Shown here piece after piece: positions 6,244-13,711 of a DNA stretch of 13,737 nt (position 1 is the first letter of the stretch; each line of letters starts with the position of its first letter). Origin of the DNA: Anaerolineae bacterium (GTDB lineage: Bacteria > Chloroflexota > Anaerolineae > 4572-78 > J111); NCBI GenBank assembly GCA_020433835.1, contig JAGRBY010000134.1, positions 1 through 13,737 of the forward strand, given 5' to 3'. Position numbers and translations under genes: made by a program. The notes beneath the pieces were generated by a model that had not been told where the DNA came from, searched no databases, and saw only the letters and a program-made list of their open reading frames with translations.

Positions 6244-7452
6244 ATGATCGATAATTTACGTTCTCCAAATTGGAATAACTCAACAAAGGTTTTTGTTGCG
6301 ACGTTTGCAACTATTTTGTTGAGTTTAGCCATCTGGCGTTTTCAATCGGTGATTGGGCCTTTGGTTGTTGCCGGTATTATCGCCTACATTCTCAATCCGC
6401 TGATTGTTATGCTGGATAACCGCACCCCAATGGGCCGGGGCGGGGCGATTGGGGTTGTGTATGGGGTGTTTGCCTTGCTTGTGTTTGCGCTGCTAACACT
6501 GGCCGGGGTAACTATTTATCAACAATCGGCCGGATTGATCGAATTTAGCCAGGCTATTATTGTCAATGGGCCTGAACAATTTCAAGCCTGGCTAAATAAG
6601 CCTTTTACGCTTGGACCTTGGGTATTTCAACCCAACCAGCTTGTGTTCGATTTTGATACGCTTATGCAGCAGCTTGCTTCAACCATTCAGCCGATATTAA
6701 GCCAGAGCGCGCAGTTTGTAACCGTAGCCGCCACTATGACGGTTGGCTGGGTTGGTTGGGCGGTTTTGGTTTACGTTTTGTCGATCTATTTTGCAATAGA
6801 TTGGCCGCGTTTTGGTGGTTTAATTAGCGACGCCATCTACCAACCCGGCTATCGTCAAGATGTTAAGCGCCTACTCTCTGAAACCGGGCGTATCTGGAAT
6901 GGCTATCTGCGTGGTCAAACCTTGCTGGCTACGTTGATGGCGGTTATTTTTACGATTATTTTGTGGATTTTGGGTGTTCGGTATGCACTGCTGTTAGGGG
7001 TGATGGCTGGTGTATTGGACTTTATCCCGTTTGTGGGTGCGTTTATTACGGTTGCGTTATCAACCCTGGTTGCTTTCTTTCAGGGAGAGAATTGGTTAGG
7101 ATTAAGCCCGTTATGGTTTGGGTTGCTGGTCTTGGGCATCGGCATTGTCTTGCAGCAGATTGAGGGTAATTGGCTTAACCCCCGTATTGTGGGCGGAGCT
7201 TTAGGGCTGCATCCGCTGCTGGTAATGGTCGGTGCCATTATGGGCAGTACTTTAGCCGGACTGTTAGGCGTTATGTTGGCCGCCCCCGTGTTGGCTACGG
7301 TTAAATTGTTAGGTGTCTACGCCTGGCGCAAAATGTTTGATCTCGATCCGTTTCCCAACGCCGAGTTACCTTCGACCGTTGTCGCTCCTACTCTGTCACC
7401 TGCTGTAGAAGCTGTTGCGTCTGAGTCACAGCGTCCCCTGCCGGATGCGTAG
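6244..7452 (+). CDS. AI-2E family transporter (UPF0118/PerM-like membrane protein)
   Basis: Members of this family are inner-membrane permeases. Characterised relatives export the AI-2 signal or move Na+/H+, but most are unassigned, so the substrate here is open. The 402-aa protein has about seven to eight hydrophobic segments. Two are N-terminal (about 16-34 and 36-56) and one is at 68-91. A soluble loop (92-160) follows, with further helices at 162-186 and 226-245. The C-terminal conserved block starts at YALLLGVMAGVLDFIPFVGAF (split as 247-256 and 257-267), then QQIEGNWLNPRIVG (304-317), HPLLVM (323-328) and GVMLAAPVLATVKLL (342-356). The Gly-rich LDFIPFVG and QxxEGNWLxPxIVG motifs are the family signature. 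The 30-residue tail after 372 is variable. ATG 6244 follows GAGTGA at close spacing. The gene is alone, with its own promoter, and converges on the ribonuclease gene with a 30-nt gap. Confidence 0.92.
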   Translation: MIDNLRSPNWNNSTKVFVATFATILLSLAIWRFQSVIGPLVVAGIIAYILNPLIVMLDNRTPMGRGGAIGVVYGVFALLVFALLTLAGVTIYQQSAGLIEFSQAIIVNGPEQFQAWLNKPFTLGPWVFQPNQLVFDFDTLMQQLASTIQPILSQSAQFVTVAATMTVGWVGWAVLVYVLSIYFAIDWPRFGGLISDAIYQPGYRQDVKRLLSETGRIWNGYLRGQTLLATLMAVIFTIILWILGVRYALLLGVMAGVLDFIPFVGAFITVALSTLVAFFQGENWLGLSPLWFGLLVLGIGIVLQQIEGNWLNPRIVGGALGLHPLLVMVGAIMGSTLAGLLGVMLAAPVLATVKLLGVYAWRKMFDLDPFPNAELPSTVVAPTLSPAVEAVASESQRPLPDA

Positions 7453-7482
7453 TTAACCTCGAAACAGTTGGTTGAAGGAGCA

Positions 7483-9303
7483 TTAGCTCTCTTGGTCCAT
7501 TCGAAAGCGTGACTCCAACAGAGGTAGATTGATCCGGTTGAGGGTAAGGAGCACCGTTGAGTCGGGCAGAAGTTCTGTCCGCACATGGAGCTGCGTTTCC
7601 AAATCGAGCTCCGGAATGAGAATGAGATAACGCTGGCCTCGTTTTTCTAAAACAACGCCCTGGCCCTGCCAATCCGGGCGACGCATCAGATAGACCAGTG
7701 TCCAATGTTGCCGCGACAGCCGTTCTGCGCGGCGAACATCGCCTTCGACCGCCTCGGCGGCTCCCACGCGTTCCAACATCTGCTGCGTGTCGAGCAGGTT
7801 TCCTCCCCGTAAATAAGCCCGAAGCTGTTGGTGAACCACCAGATCAGAGTAACGTCGAAGCGGGCTGGTGGCTTTGGCATAAATATCCAGCCCCAGTCCG
7901 GCGTGAGGACCAGGCATGCTGGTTAACTGGCTGCGTCGAAGCGTTAAGCGGCGGGCAAAATGGCCGGCGATGGTATTCGGTAAATCCTGATATTCGGGTG
8001 CCTCTTGCGTGGTGAAGGGAAACGGAATGCCCTGCCGTGCGGCAAAGCGAGCGACCGCTTCGCCGGCAGCCAACATTGCTTCGCGCACCAAATCTCGGCT
8101 TCGCAGTGGCAGGATCGGCTTAATGATAATCTCTCCCTCAACGACTTTAATTTTTATCTCCGGCAAATCAATTGAGATTTCCCCGTTGGCCCGGCGGCGA
8201 GCCTGCATCGCAAGCGCGATCTGATAAAGCTGCTTAAATGGCTCTTCGGTTAAGCGTTGTTCGACTTCATCGTAACTCAACCGTTGGACTTTGACCCAAC
8301 TGGGGACAATTTCAAGATCGACTACCTCGCCATCGGCATTAAGGTCAAGCCCAAATGAGAGGGCCGGTGAGGTTGCCATCAGACCTAAACCGAGCAATTG
8401 GGTTGCCTTGGCCGGCAGCATGGTGATGGTCTGTTCAGGGACGTAGAGGTTGGCTCCACGGGCGCGGGCTTCCAGGTCGGCAGGGCTGTCGGGAGGGATG
8501 AGAGCAGCGACATCGGCAATATGAACCCACAAACGGCTACCGTCAATGCTGAGCGCATCATCCGGGTCTTTGCTACCTTCATCGTCGATGGCAAAGGCAG
8601 CCAGGTGGGTAAGGTCAACCCGTTCCTCAGAGGGTAGATCCGGCAGCTCTACGGCTGATGATGACCAGGGTACGCCAAAACGTTGGGGATACGGATTTAC
8701 AGTTTCATCCCAATAGCCGACCCTGAGCAGCCAGGTGTGGGCGGCCTCCGGGGTTTCCGCGAGGTCAAGGGCTTGCATCACGCGGCTCTTATCGATGCGG
8801 CCATAAGCTAAATCTTCAACTTCGCGTAGGTAAGGTTGATCATCGGATACAATGTGGCCCTCTGCTGCCCGGTCGACGAAATCGGTCCAGGCTTGTGCCC
8901 GGGCCACCTTTGCTGCCCGTTCGGCTTTGATTTGGGCCACTGCCTCAGCCGAGGTGGCAACGATGGCTTCGGGGTCGCCCTGAAAATAAAGGCCATCGAG
9001 CACAAGTTCCCAGGTAGCCCAGGCTGTGGCCGGGGTATAAGCCTCGTAAATAAGTTCGGCCAATTCCGGCAGCGATGTCGTGCTGCCGGCCAACAGTTCC
9101 CAGGCGGTCTCGATTTCGCCAGATTGGGGCTTTAGCTCGCTTAAAGTGGCAATTGGACCCGGGTGTAAAAGGGTAATATCTTTAGGACGCACTTTAAGGC
9201 TGCGCCCATCTTCTAATTTGATTTCCACTTTATCGCCGCTGTGGAGGACCTTGGCCGGCCGGTTTTTATACAGAACGAGGCTGTTGGGGTGCAAGGTTGT
9301 CAT
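7483..9303 (-). CDS. RNase II-family (RNB domain) exoribonuclease
   Basis: RNB enzymes degrade single-stranded RNA 3' to 5' hydrolytically in the cytoplasm. The 606-aa product has a small SH3-like N-terminal segment (LVLYKNRPAKVLHSGDKVEI) and a helical region to about 225. The RNB domain runs from about 228 to 505. The active-site block AIDDEGSKDPDDALSID supplies Asp240, Asp246, Asp248 and Asp249, matching the four aspartates of E. coli RNase II. The signature SPLRRYSDLVVHQQLRAYL (480-498) carries the catalytic-site Arg. A short OB/S1-like tail (550-590) ends the protein. Classical N-terminal cold-shock domains are not evident, so it resembles the shorter cyanobacterial/organellar RNB form more than RNase R. 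The frame also allows ATG 9315. ATG 9303 is preferred because GGGAG lies 5 nt upstream and a TATAAT at 9338-9333 would put the transcript start too close to 9315. Confidence 0.93.
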   Translation of the reverse strand: MTTLHPNSLVLYKNRPAKVLHSGDKVEIKLEDGRSLKVRPKDITLLHPGPIATLSELKPQSGEIETAWELLAGSTTSLPELAELIYEAYTPATAWATWELVLDGLYFQGDPEAIVATSAEAVAQIKAERAAKVARAQAWTDFVDRAAEGHIVSDDQPYLREVEDLAYGRIDKSRVMQALDLAETPEAAHTWLLRVGYWDETVNPYPQRFGVPWSSSAVELPDLPSEERVDLTHLAAFAIDDEGSKDPDDALSIDGSRLWVHIADVAALIPPDSPADLEARARGANLYVPEQTITMLPAKATQLLGLGLMATSPALSFGLDLNADGEVVDLEIVPSWVKVQRLSYDEVEQRLTEEPFKQLYQIALAMQARRRANGEISIDLPEIKIKVVEGEIIIKPILPLRSRDLVREAMLAAGEAVARFAARQGIPFPFTTQEAPEYQDLPNTIAGHFARRLTLRRSQLTSMPGPHAGLGLDIYAKATSPLRRYSDLVVHQQLRAYLRGGNLLDTQQMLERVGAAEAVEGDVRRAERLSRQHWTLVYLMRRPDWQGQGVVLEKRGQRYLILIPELDLETQLHVRTELLPDSTVLLTLNRINLPLLESRFRMDQES

Positions 9304-9332
9304 GACGTCTCCCATTGATTTTCTTCTCTTTG

Positions 9333-9338
9333 ATTATA
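9333..9338 (-). promoter_or_regulatory. -10 box of the ribonuclease promoter
   Basis: A perfect TATAAT on the minus strand lies 30 nt upstream of ATG 9303. The best -35 at standard spacing (CTGTCG, minus strand of 9356-9361) is weak. The predicted start near 9326 favours ATG 9303 over ATG 9315. Confidence 0.45.
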
Positions 9339-9406
9339 ACCCAAGTTGCTTACATCGACAGCTTTGCCATTTCTTAACGAGATCGTTTTTGCTTCTCGTG
9401 ATAACC

Positions 9407-9435
9407 TTGTATTTTAGGCCGCTCACGTGTAAAAT
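9407..9435 (+). promoter_or_regulatory. Candidate promoter of the DUF971 gene
   Basis: TTGTAT (9407-9412) and TAAAAT (9430-9435) are 17 nt apart in the divergent spacer between the ribonuclease and the DUF971 gene. The leader would be about 30 nt and would include GGAG at 9459-9462. Confidence 0.45.
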
Positions 9436-9472
9436 CTAGCCGACCACTTTTCAGCGATGGAGTTTTTAGGTA

Positions 9473-9823
9473 ATGGCCAGATTAACCCCCCAGCAAAAAC
9501 ACGCGACCAATGTTGAGGTCGATATGAAACAGCGCCAGGTTCGTATTACTTGGGGCGATGACGTTAAGAGTATTTATCCGTTTGATTATCTGCGCAAAAA
9601 TTGTCCTTGTGCAACCTGTAACGAGCAGCGGAAAGATGATGACCCGCTTCGTATTTTAAAGCCGGAACAGGCCATGGCCAGCGGCGATTTAATGGTTAGC
9701 AAGCCGGTTGAGATGGTAGGTAACTATGCCTTACAGTTCAACTGGATCGACGGCCATCGAACGGGCATCTATACCTTTGAGTATTTGCGGCAGTTGAGCC
9801 CAAACAAAGTTGAGGGTTCGTAA
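9473..9823 (+). CDS. DUF971 / GBBH-like N-terminal domain protein
   Basis: This 116-aa protein is a stand-alone DUF971 domain, related to the N-terminal zinc-binding domain of gamma-butyrobetaine hydroxylase. In bacteria the stand-alone form is common, often near Fe-S or Mrp/ApbC genes, but its biochemical role is unsettled. Visible hallmarks are VRITWGDDVKSIYPFDYLR (23-41), the cysteine cluster CPCATC (Cys44, Cys46, Cys49) and DGHRTGIYTFEYLR (93-106). His95 is the likely fourth zinc ligand. No oxygenase domain follows, so no hydroxylase activity is implied. ATG 9473 has GGAG 10 nt upstream. It is divergent from the ribonuclease gene and is followed by an inverted-repeat element instead of a classical terminator. 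No neighbour clarifies its role. Confidence 0.92.
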   Translation: MARLTPQQKHATNVEVDMKQRQVRITWGDDVKSIYPFDYLRKNCPCATCNEQRKDDDPLRILKPEQAMASGDLMVSKPVEMVGNYALQFNWIDGHRTGIYTFEYLRQLSPNKVEGS

Positions 9824-9837
9824 CGAAAAATTTTTAT

Positions 9838-9967
9838 TAGACTTGTTGCTGAATAAGAATTAGGACGCAGATAACGCTGATTTTCGCAGATTTTTTGTTT
9901 TTTATCGGCGTTACTCTGCGAAAATCTGCGTCCCGTATCTCGCCACGCTTATCGGGCAACAACTCTA
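9838..9967. repeat. MITE-like inverted-repeat element 3
   Basis: The outer arms TAGACTTGTTGC...ATAAG (9838-9857) and CTTAT...GCAACAACTCTA (9948-9967) match in 16 of 20 positions. Inside, GGACGCAGAT (9863-9872) pairs with ATCTGCGTCC (9924-9933). GATTTTCGCAGA (9879-9890) pairs perfectly with TCTGCGAAAATC (9915-9926). No protein is encoded. The ends are unlike those of elements 1 and 2, so it belongs to a different family. The palindrome may also act as a terminator for the DUF971 gene, which stops at 9823. Confidence 0.6.
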
Positions 9968-9977
9968 TTGGTTAACC

Positions 9978-11036
9978 GTGCCTTTATATAGACTTTATCA
10001 TGTTTACGCTATCCTTGTTTTTTGTTTGGGGATAACCGCTTGCCAGCCCTCACCTGCGGTCAACCCGGCTGCGGCTCCGACTCCAGCGGATGCTGTGGTT
10101 TTTGTAACCACTACGCCGGAAGTGCAGCCCGTTTTGGCAGCACAAACGGAGATGCTCGAACCGCTTGATACACCCTCTCCGACGGCTACCTCAACGCGAA
10201 TACCTGCTTCACCAACGGCCACGGTCACACCCCTACCGAACTTGCCGGGCAATCTTTTAGGCAGTGTGTTGGTGCTGGAATATCACCTTATCGGTACGCC
10301 TGGGGGTCGCTGGCAGCGCACACCGGACAAGTTTCGCGAAGATATGAACCGGCTGCATGAACTCGGCTATACCCCGGCCAATATCATCGACCTGACACTT
10401 GGCTTTCCCGATTTGCCGCCCGGCACAAAGCCGGTTGTACTAACCTTTGACGACTCTGATATCAGCCATTTTCGGATGCTGCCTGATGGCTCCATCGATC
10501 CGGACTCGGCGGTTGGGATTTTGGATGCGCTCCATCGCCAATATCCTGATGCTTGGCCACAGCGCGGCACCTTTTACGTTCTCCAAGATGTCGATGCGCC
10601 GGAACGCATCTTGTTCGGCCAACCTGAACTGGCCGATGAAAAGTTGCGCTGGTTAATTGATCAAGGCTTTGAAGTAGCCAGCCACACCATTTCCCATTTC
10701 GATCTGGCGGCCGGCACTGATGAACAAGTGCAGTGGCAGTTGGCCGTTAGTCAGCGGCAGTTGGAAAGCCGCCTGCCGGGCTATCAAGTTCGGTCGTTGT
10801 CACTGCCGTTTGGTAGTTATCCCCAAAATGAGGCGCTTCTGGCTCAAGGTGTTTGGGAAGAGCAGCCCTATAGTTACGCTAATGCGGTTATGGTGGCCGG
10901 TGGGGCCGCTCCCTCGCCGTACAGCCCTGAGTTTGATCCGTATCATATTCCCCGGGTTCAAGCTATTCAAAATGAGATCGATTATTGGTTGGGCTATTTT
11001 GAGCAAAATCCGGAGCTGTATTACGTTTCCGAGTAG
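9978..11036 (+). CDS. Polysaccharide deacetylase-family lipoprotein (copy 1)
   Basis: NodB-homology deacetylases remove acetyl groups from N- or O-acetylated glycans outside the cytoplasm. The 352-aa product has a short signal peptide ending in a lipobox (ITAC, Cys22), so it should be lipid-anchored. A Ser/Thr/Pro linker runs from about 25 to 90. The catalytic domain shows VLEYHLIG (98-105), LTFDDSD (155-161; Asp158/Asp159) and SHTISH (235-240; His236/His240), which gives the metal-binding Asp-His-His set. The usual TFDDG glycine is Ser, and the third motif reads LSLPFG without the Arg of the RxPYG type, closer to PgaB-like enzymes. The substrate is unknown. GTG 9978 is the only start that keeps the signal peptide. 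It has no clear Shine-Dalgarno site and lies 10 nt after the inverted-repeat element. A paralogue follows directly. Confidence 0.9.
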   Translation: MPLYRLYHVYAILVFCLGITACQPSPAVNPAAAPTPADAVVFVTTTPEVQPVLAAQTEMLEPLDTPSPTATSTRIPASPTATVTPLPNLPGNLLGSVLVLEYHLIGTPGGRWQRTPDKFREDMNRLHELGYTPANIIDLTLGFPDLPPGTKPVVLTFDDSDISHFRMLPDGSIDPDSAVGILDALHRQYPDAWPQRGTFYVLQDVDAPERILFGQPELADEKLRWLIDQGFEVASHTISHFDLAAGTDEQVQWQLAVSQRQLESRLPGYQVRSLSLPFGSYPQNEALLAQGVWEEQPYSYANAVMVAGGAAPSPYSPEFDPYHIPRVQAIQNEIDYWLGYFEQNPELYYVSE

Positions 11037-11068
11037 CCGTTCCCCTCTCTAATTTATGTAAACTTATT

Positions 11069-11097
11069 TTGCAATCTTTCCTTTTTTACTTTACAAT
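11069..11097 (+). promoter_or_regulatory. Promoter of deacetylase copy 2, predicting a leaderless transcript
   Basis: TTGCAA (11069-11074) and TACAAT (11092-11097) are 17 nt apart. The GTG start of the gene lies at 11104, seven bases past the -10 box, where transcription itself would begin. There is no Shine-Dalgarno sequence between them, consistent with leaderless translation. Confidence 0.5.
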
Positions 11098-11103
11098 AAA
11101 TGG

Positions 11104-12189
11104 GTGAAAATTAATTCTGAGACCCAAACGGTTACCCCCAAATATCTTGTTTTACTCCTCCTTATCGTGGGCAGCAGCCTGTTTTTTATTGGCTGCGGGG
11201 TTATTGATGTTGTGCCGTCGGACGAGGCGGCCAAATCGAACATTATTTTTGTAACGGTTACGCCCGAATCCAGTTTAACCCTCAGCGAAGGTAAACGCTT
11301 CAAAGAAGAGGCCGCGCCCGCGCCGACCGCCGGTCCCTATTTTGCCGACGCCAACGAACTCGGCAAAGTGTTTGTCTTAGAATATCATCGCATTGCCTAC
11401 CCTGAGGAGCGATATCAACGCACCCCCGATAATTTACGCTACGATTTACAGCGGCTTTATGAGCGCGGTTACTATCCGGTCAACTTTATCGATGTGATTA
11501 ATGGGCTGGCTAACGTGCCGCCCGGTAAAAAGCCGGTTGTTCTGACCTTTGACGACTCCGATATCAGCCAATTTCGCATGCTGCCCGATAATACCATCGA
11601 TGCCGATAGTGCCGTGGGTATTATCATGAATTTTCATTACCAATACGGCGATGACTGGCCGCCCCGAGCCACCTTCTTTGTGCTGGGTAACGATGTTCAG
11701 GATAACATCGCCATTTTTGGCCAGCCTGAGTGGTCGAAAGCCAAGCTTCAGTTTTTGGCCGATGTTGGGATGGAGATAGGCAGCCACACGGTCAACCATA
11801 CCGATTTGTCAGTTGCCACGGCCGAGCGCATCGAGTGGGAGTTGGCCGTTAGCAAGCACGTTATTGAGGAGCTGGTGCCGGGTTACACCGTGCAGTCATT
11901 GTCGGTACCGTATGGAGGGTTTCCCTACACGTTCGACTTCCTTAAGGCCGGCAGCTGGGGCGGGTATAATTACAACTACGCTGGTAACGTTGCCGCCTGG
12001 GGTGGGCCTTCTGTCTCGCCGTTTGATCCTGCTTTTGAGCGCTACAAGGTTTCGCGCTTGGAGATCAATACCACCTGGATGGACCACTGGCTCACCTACT
12101 TTGATCAAAACCCCGATGAATATTACATCTCAGACGGTGATCCCAATAGGATGACCGCGCCACAGCAACAGATTGTGGCCGAGAATTAA
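11104..12189 (+). CDS. Polysaccharide deacetylase-family lipoprotein (copy 2)
   Basis: This is a paralogue of the preceding gene, with about half of the residues in the catalytic domain identical by eye. The 361-aa product has a hydrophobic signal segment (15-29) and a lipobox ending FIGC (Cys31), so it is a predicted lipoprotein. The linker (32-80) is shorter than in copy 1 but keeps the IIFVTVTPE segment that copy 1 has as VVFVTTTPE. The catalytic domain shows VLEYHRIAYP (91-100), LTFDDSDISQFRMLPD (147-162; Asp150/Asp151), SHTVNH (227-232; His228/His232) and SLSVPYGGFP (265-274). The Ser after TFDD and the Arg-less third motif are shared with copy 1, so they are features of this subfamily. 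The start is GTG 11104; an ATG at 11100 is out of frame. It has its own promoter and ends at a bidirectional terminator. Confidence 0.9.
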   Translation: MKINSETQTVTPKYLVLLLLIVGSSLFFIGCGVIDVVPSDEAAKSNIIFVTVTPESSLTLSEGKRFKEEAAPAPTAGPYFADANELGKVFVLEYHRIAYPEERYQRTPDNLRYDLQRLYERGYYPVNFIDVINGLANVPPGKKPVVLTFDDSDISQFRMLPDNTIDADSAVGIIMNFHYQYGDDWPPRATFFVLGNDVQDNIAIFGQPEWSKAKLQFLADVGMEIGSHTVNHTDLSVATAERIEWELAVSKHVIEELVPGYTVQSLSVPYGGFPYTFDFLKAGSWGGYNYNYAGNVAAWGGPSVSPFDPAFERYKVSRLEINTTWMDHWLTYFDQNPDEYYISDGDPNRMTAPQQQIVAEN

Positions 12190-12223
12190 AAAAGGCGCTG
12201 GTTTTTAACCCAACGCCTTTTTT
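12188..12223. terminator. Bidirectional intrinsic terminator
   Basis: AAAAAAGGCG (12188-12197) pairs with CGCCTTTTTT (12214-12223). An inner GGTT/AACC stem (12200-12203/12207-12210) closes a 3-nt loop. It overlaps the stop codon of the deacetylase gene and lies 12 nt before the end of the convergent glycosyltransferase gene, so it serves both. Confidence 0.8.
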
Positions 12224-12234
12224 GATCCTCGCCT

Positions 12235-13440
12235 TCACCCGCTGGCATGGAGCGTAGGCTGGTCGGCTGCCATTTGTCCGAACATACGGAGGCTCATGCG
12301 GTAATAGTCGACCAATTGATCCATCGTGGCGCGCCAGGATCGGCTGCGGGCATGGGTTAGCGCATTTTCGGCCAGTCGATTGCGTAAGCCCGGGGTCTTC
12401 CGCATTTTGCGTATCAAATCGCCAATCATCTCCGGCTCACCCGGTTCAAAGAAAAGGCCATTGACGCCATCGTCAATCGTATCCAGCAGGCCCCCAGTAC
12501 GGGCAGCGATAACCGGAACACGACAAGCCATCGCTTCTAAAGCCACTAAGCCAAAGGTCTCAGTCGTTGACGGGAAGATAAAGGCATCGGCCGAGCGGTA
12601 GGCCGTTACCAATTCCTGACCCTGCATGTAGCCCGGCAACGTGGTGGGTGTGCCGGCAAAGTGCTTTTTAAGATCTTCGTGGCTGGGGCCGTTGCCAATA
12701 AGCGCCAGGCGTACCTTCTTTTGCGGGAAAATCGTATCGCGCAAGCCAAACAAACCCTTCTCTGGAGCCTGGCGCCCAACATTGACCAGCAGAAAATCGT
12801 CAGGATTACCATCTGTCAAGCGTGCACGCATGGCTTGATCGACCGGACCAGGGGAGAAAAGATCGGTATCAATGCCGCGTTTCCACCAGCGCACCCGTTG
12901 AAAGCCTTGATCCTCTAACTCCGTTTTCATAGCCGTGGATGTGCACAGGTTTAGATGGGCCTGGTTATGAAGCATACGCTCGTACCACCACACCAGGGGA
13001 ACGCTCCAGCCCAGGCCATAATGCTGGGCATAGCGGGGAACATGGGTGTGAAATGAGGCTACGACCGGTACATTTAACTTGCGGGCAAAGCGCAGGCCAA
13101 AGATCCCTAAAAAAAAGGGATGAACAACGTGCACTAAATCGGGCTGAAAATCTTGTACCATCTTCCACACGCGGCGACCCGGGATGTTGATGCGGAGTTC
13201 AGGATAGAGCGGCACCCGTGGGCCGCCCACACCCACAATTTTCGCACCGGCATACTCATCCGGGCCGCCCGGAGGCCCAAATAAAATAACATCGTGACCT
13301 AACTCTTGCAGCCGCCTAAGGGTTAAACATAGAATACTAACAACACCATCGATTTTGGGTAGAAAGGTCTCCGTAAAAATAGCAATACGGAGTTTGTCAC
13401 TGTTTGCATGTCGGAGGGGGACATGTTGGCTCTGTGGCAC
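12235..13440 (-). CDS. GT4 glycosyltransferase (SqdX/MgtA-like)
   Basis: GT4 enzymes transfer a sugar from a nucleotide donor to an acceptor with retention. The 401-aa product has the two-domain GT-B layout. The N-terminal domain starts RIAIFTETFLPKIDGVV (18-34), with DLVHVVHPFFLG (101-112) and VVASFHTHVPRYAQHYG (126-142). The C-terminal domain shows VGRQAPEKG (221-229; Arg223 and Lys228 are typical phosphate contacts), ALIGNGP (246-252) and the EX7E motif TETFGLVALEAM (Glu294, Glu302), then VPVIAARTGG. The HTHVPRY and WWKRGIDTDLFSP segments resemble sulfoquinovosyldiacylglycerol synthase SqdX/SQD2 and mannosyltransferase MgtA. The acceptor is therefore probably a membrane lipid, but donor and acceptor are not proven. 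GTG 13440 is chosen because AGGAG lies 8 nt upstream. The gene is monocistronic. Confidence 0.9.
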   Translation of the reverse strand: MPQSQHVPLRHANSDKLRIAIFTETFLPKIDGVVSILCLTLRRLQELGHDVILFGPPGGPDEYAGAKIVGVGGPRVPLYPELRINIPGRRVWKMVQDFQPDLVHVVHPFFLGIFGLRFARKLNVPVVASFHTHVPRYAQHYGLGWSVPLVWWYERMLHNQAHLNLCTSTAMKTELEDQGFQRVRWWKRGIDTDLFSPGPVDQAMRARLTDGNPDDFLLVNVGRQAPEKGLFGLRDTIFPQKKVRLALIGNGPSHEDLKKHFAGTPTTLPGYMQGQELVTAYRSADAFIFPSTTETFGLVALEAMACRVPVIAARTGGLLDTIDDGVNGLFFEPGEPEMIGDLIRKMRKTPGLRNRLAENALTHARSRSWRATMDQLVDYYRMSLRMFGQMAADQPTLHASG

Positions 13441-13448
13441 AGAAAGTT

Positions 13449-13453
13449 CTCCT
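13449..13453 (-). promoter_or_regulatory. Shine-Dalgarno site of the GT4 gene
   Basis: AGGAG on the minus strand lies 8 nt upstream of GTG 13440 and supports this start over any internal codon. Confidence 0.65.
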
Positions 13454-13505
13454 TACTTCTCTTTCAGAAGATTTTGTATTGGGTTGTGTGCAAGATACGT
13501 GAAAT

Positions 13506-13533
13506 TTGTGTCAAACAAAAGTTATGGTATGCT
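13506..13533 (+). promoter_or_regulatory. Possible extended -10 promoter for the right-edge gene
   Basis: TTGTGT (13506-13511) and TATGCT (13528-13533) are 16 nt apart, with a TG one base ahead of the -10. It would give a long leader of about 170 nt for the gene starting at 13712. The 271-nt spacer 13441-13711 is AT-rich. Apart from this and the glycosyltransferase Shine-Dalgarno site I see no clear element in it. Confidence 0.25.
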
Positions 13534-13711
13534 TGCAGTCGTTTGAGTAACTTCCGCGTATTTTCGTAAACAATCATTTGTATGTCAAATTTGCCCGAGT
13601 GTTTAATACAGAAATGGTATCGAGAATACAGGTAATAAATGCGTTTTTGGGCGTAATTAAAACTATTTTTAGAACTATTAAACAAATTTAATGCAAGAGG
13701 AGACACTACAC

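Noticed and set aside
7453..7482. Terminator between the convergent AI-2E and ribonuclease genes
   Set aside because: Only a 4-bp AACC/GGTT pairing is present, without a T-run.
9080..9439. 119-codon plus-strand frame over the ribonuclease start
   Set aside because: It is antisense to the conserved N-terminus of the ribonuclease gene and crosses the divergent promoter region; the product has no family features.
13464..13706. 80-codon minus-strand frame in the right spacer
   Set aside because: It is AT-driven, with Asn/Tyr/Lys-rich composition, no Shine-Dalgarno site and no recognisable domain.
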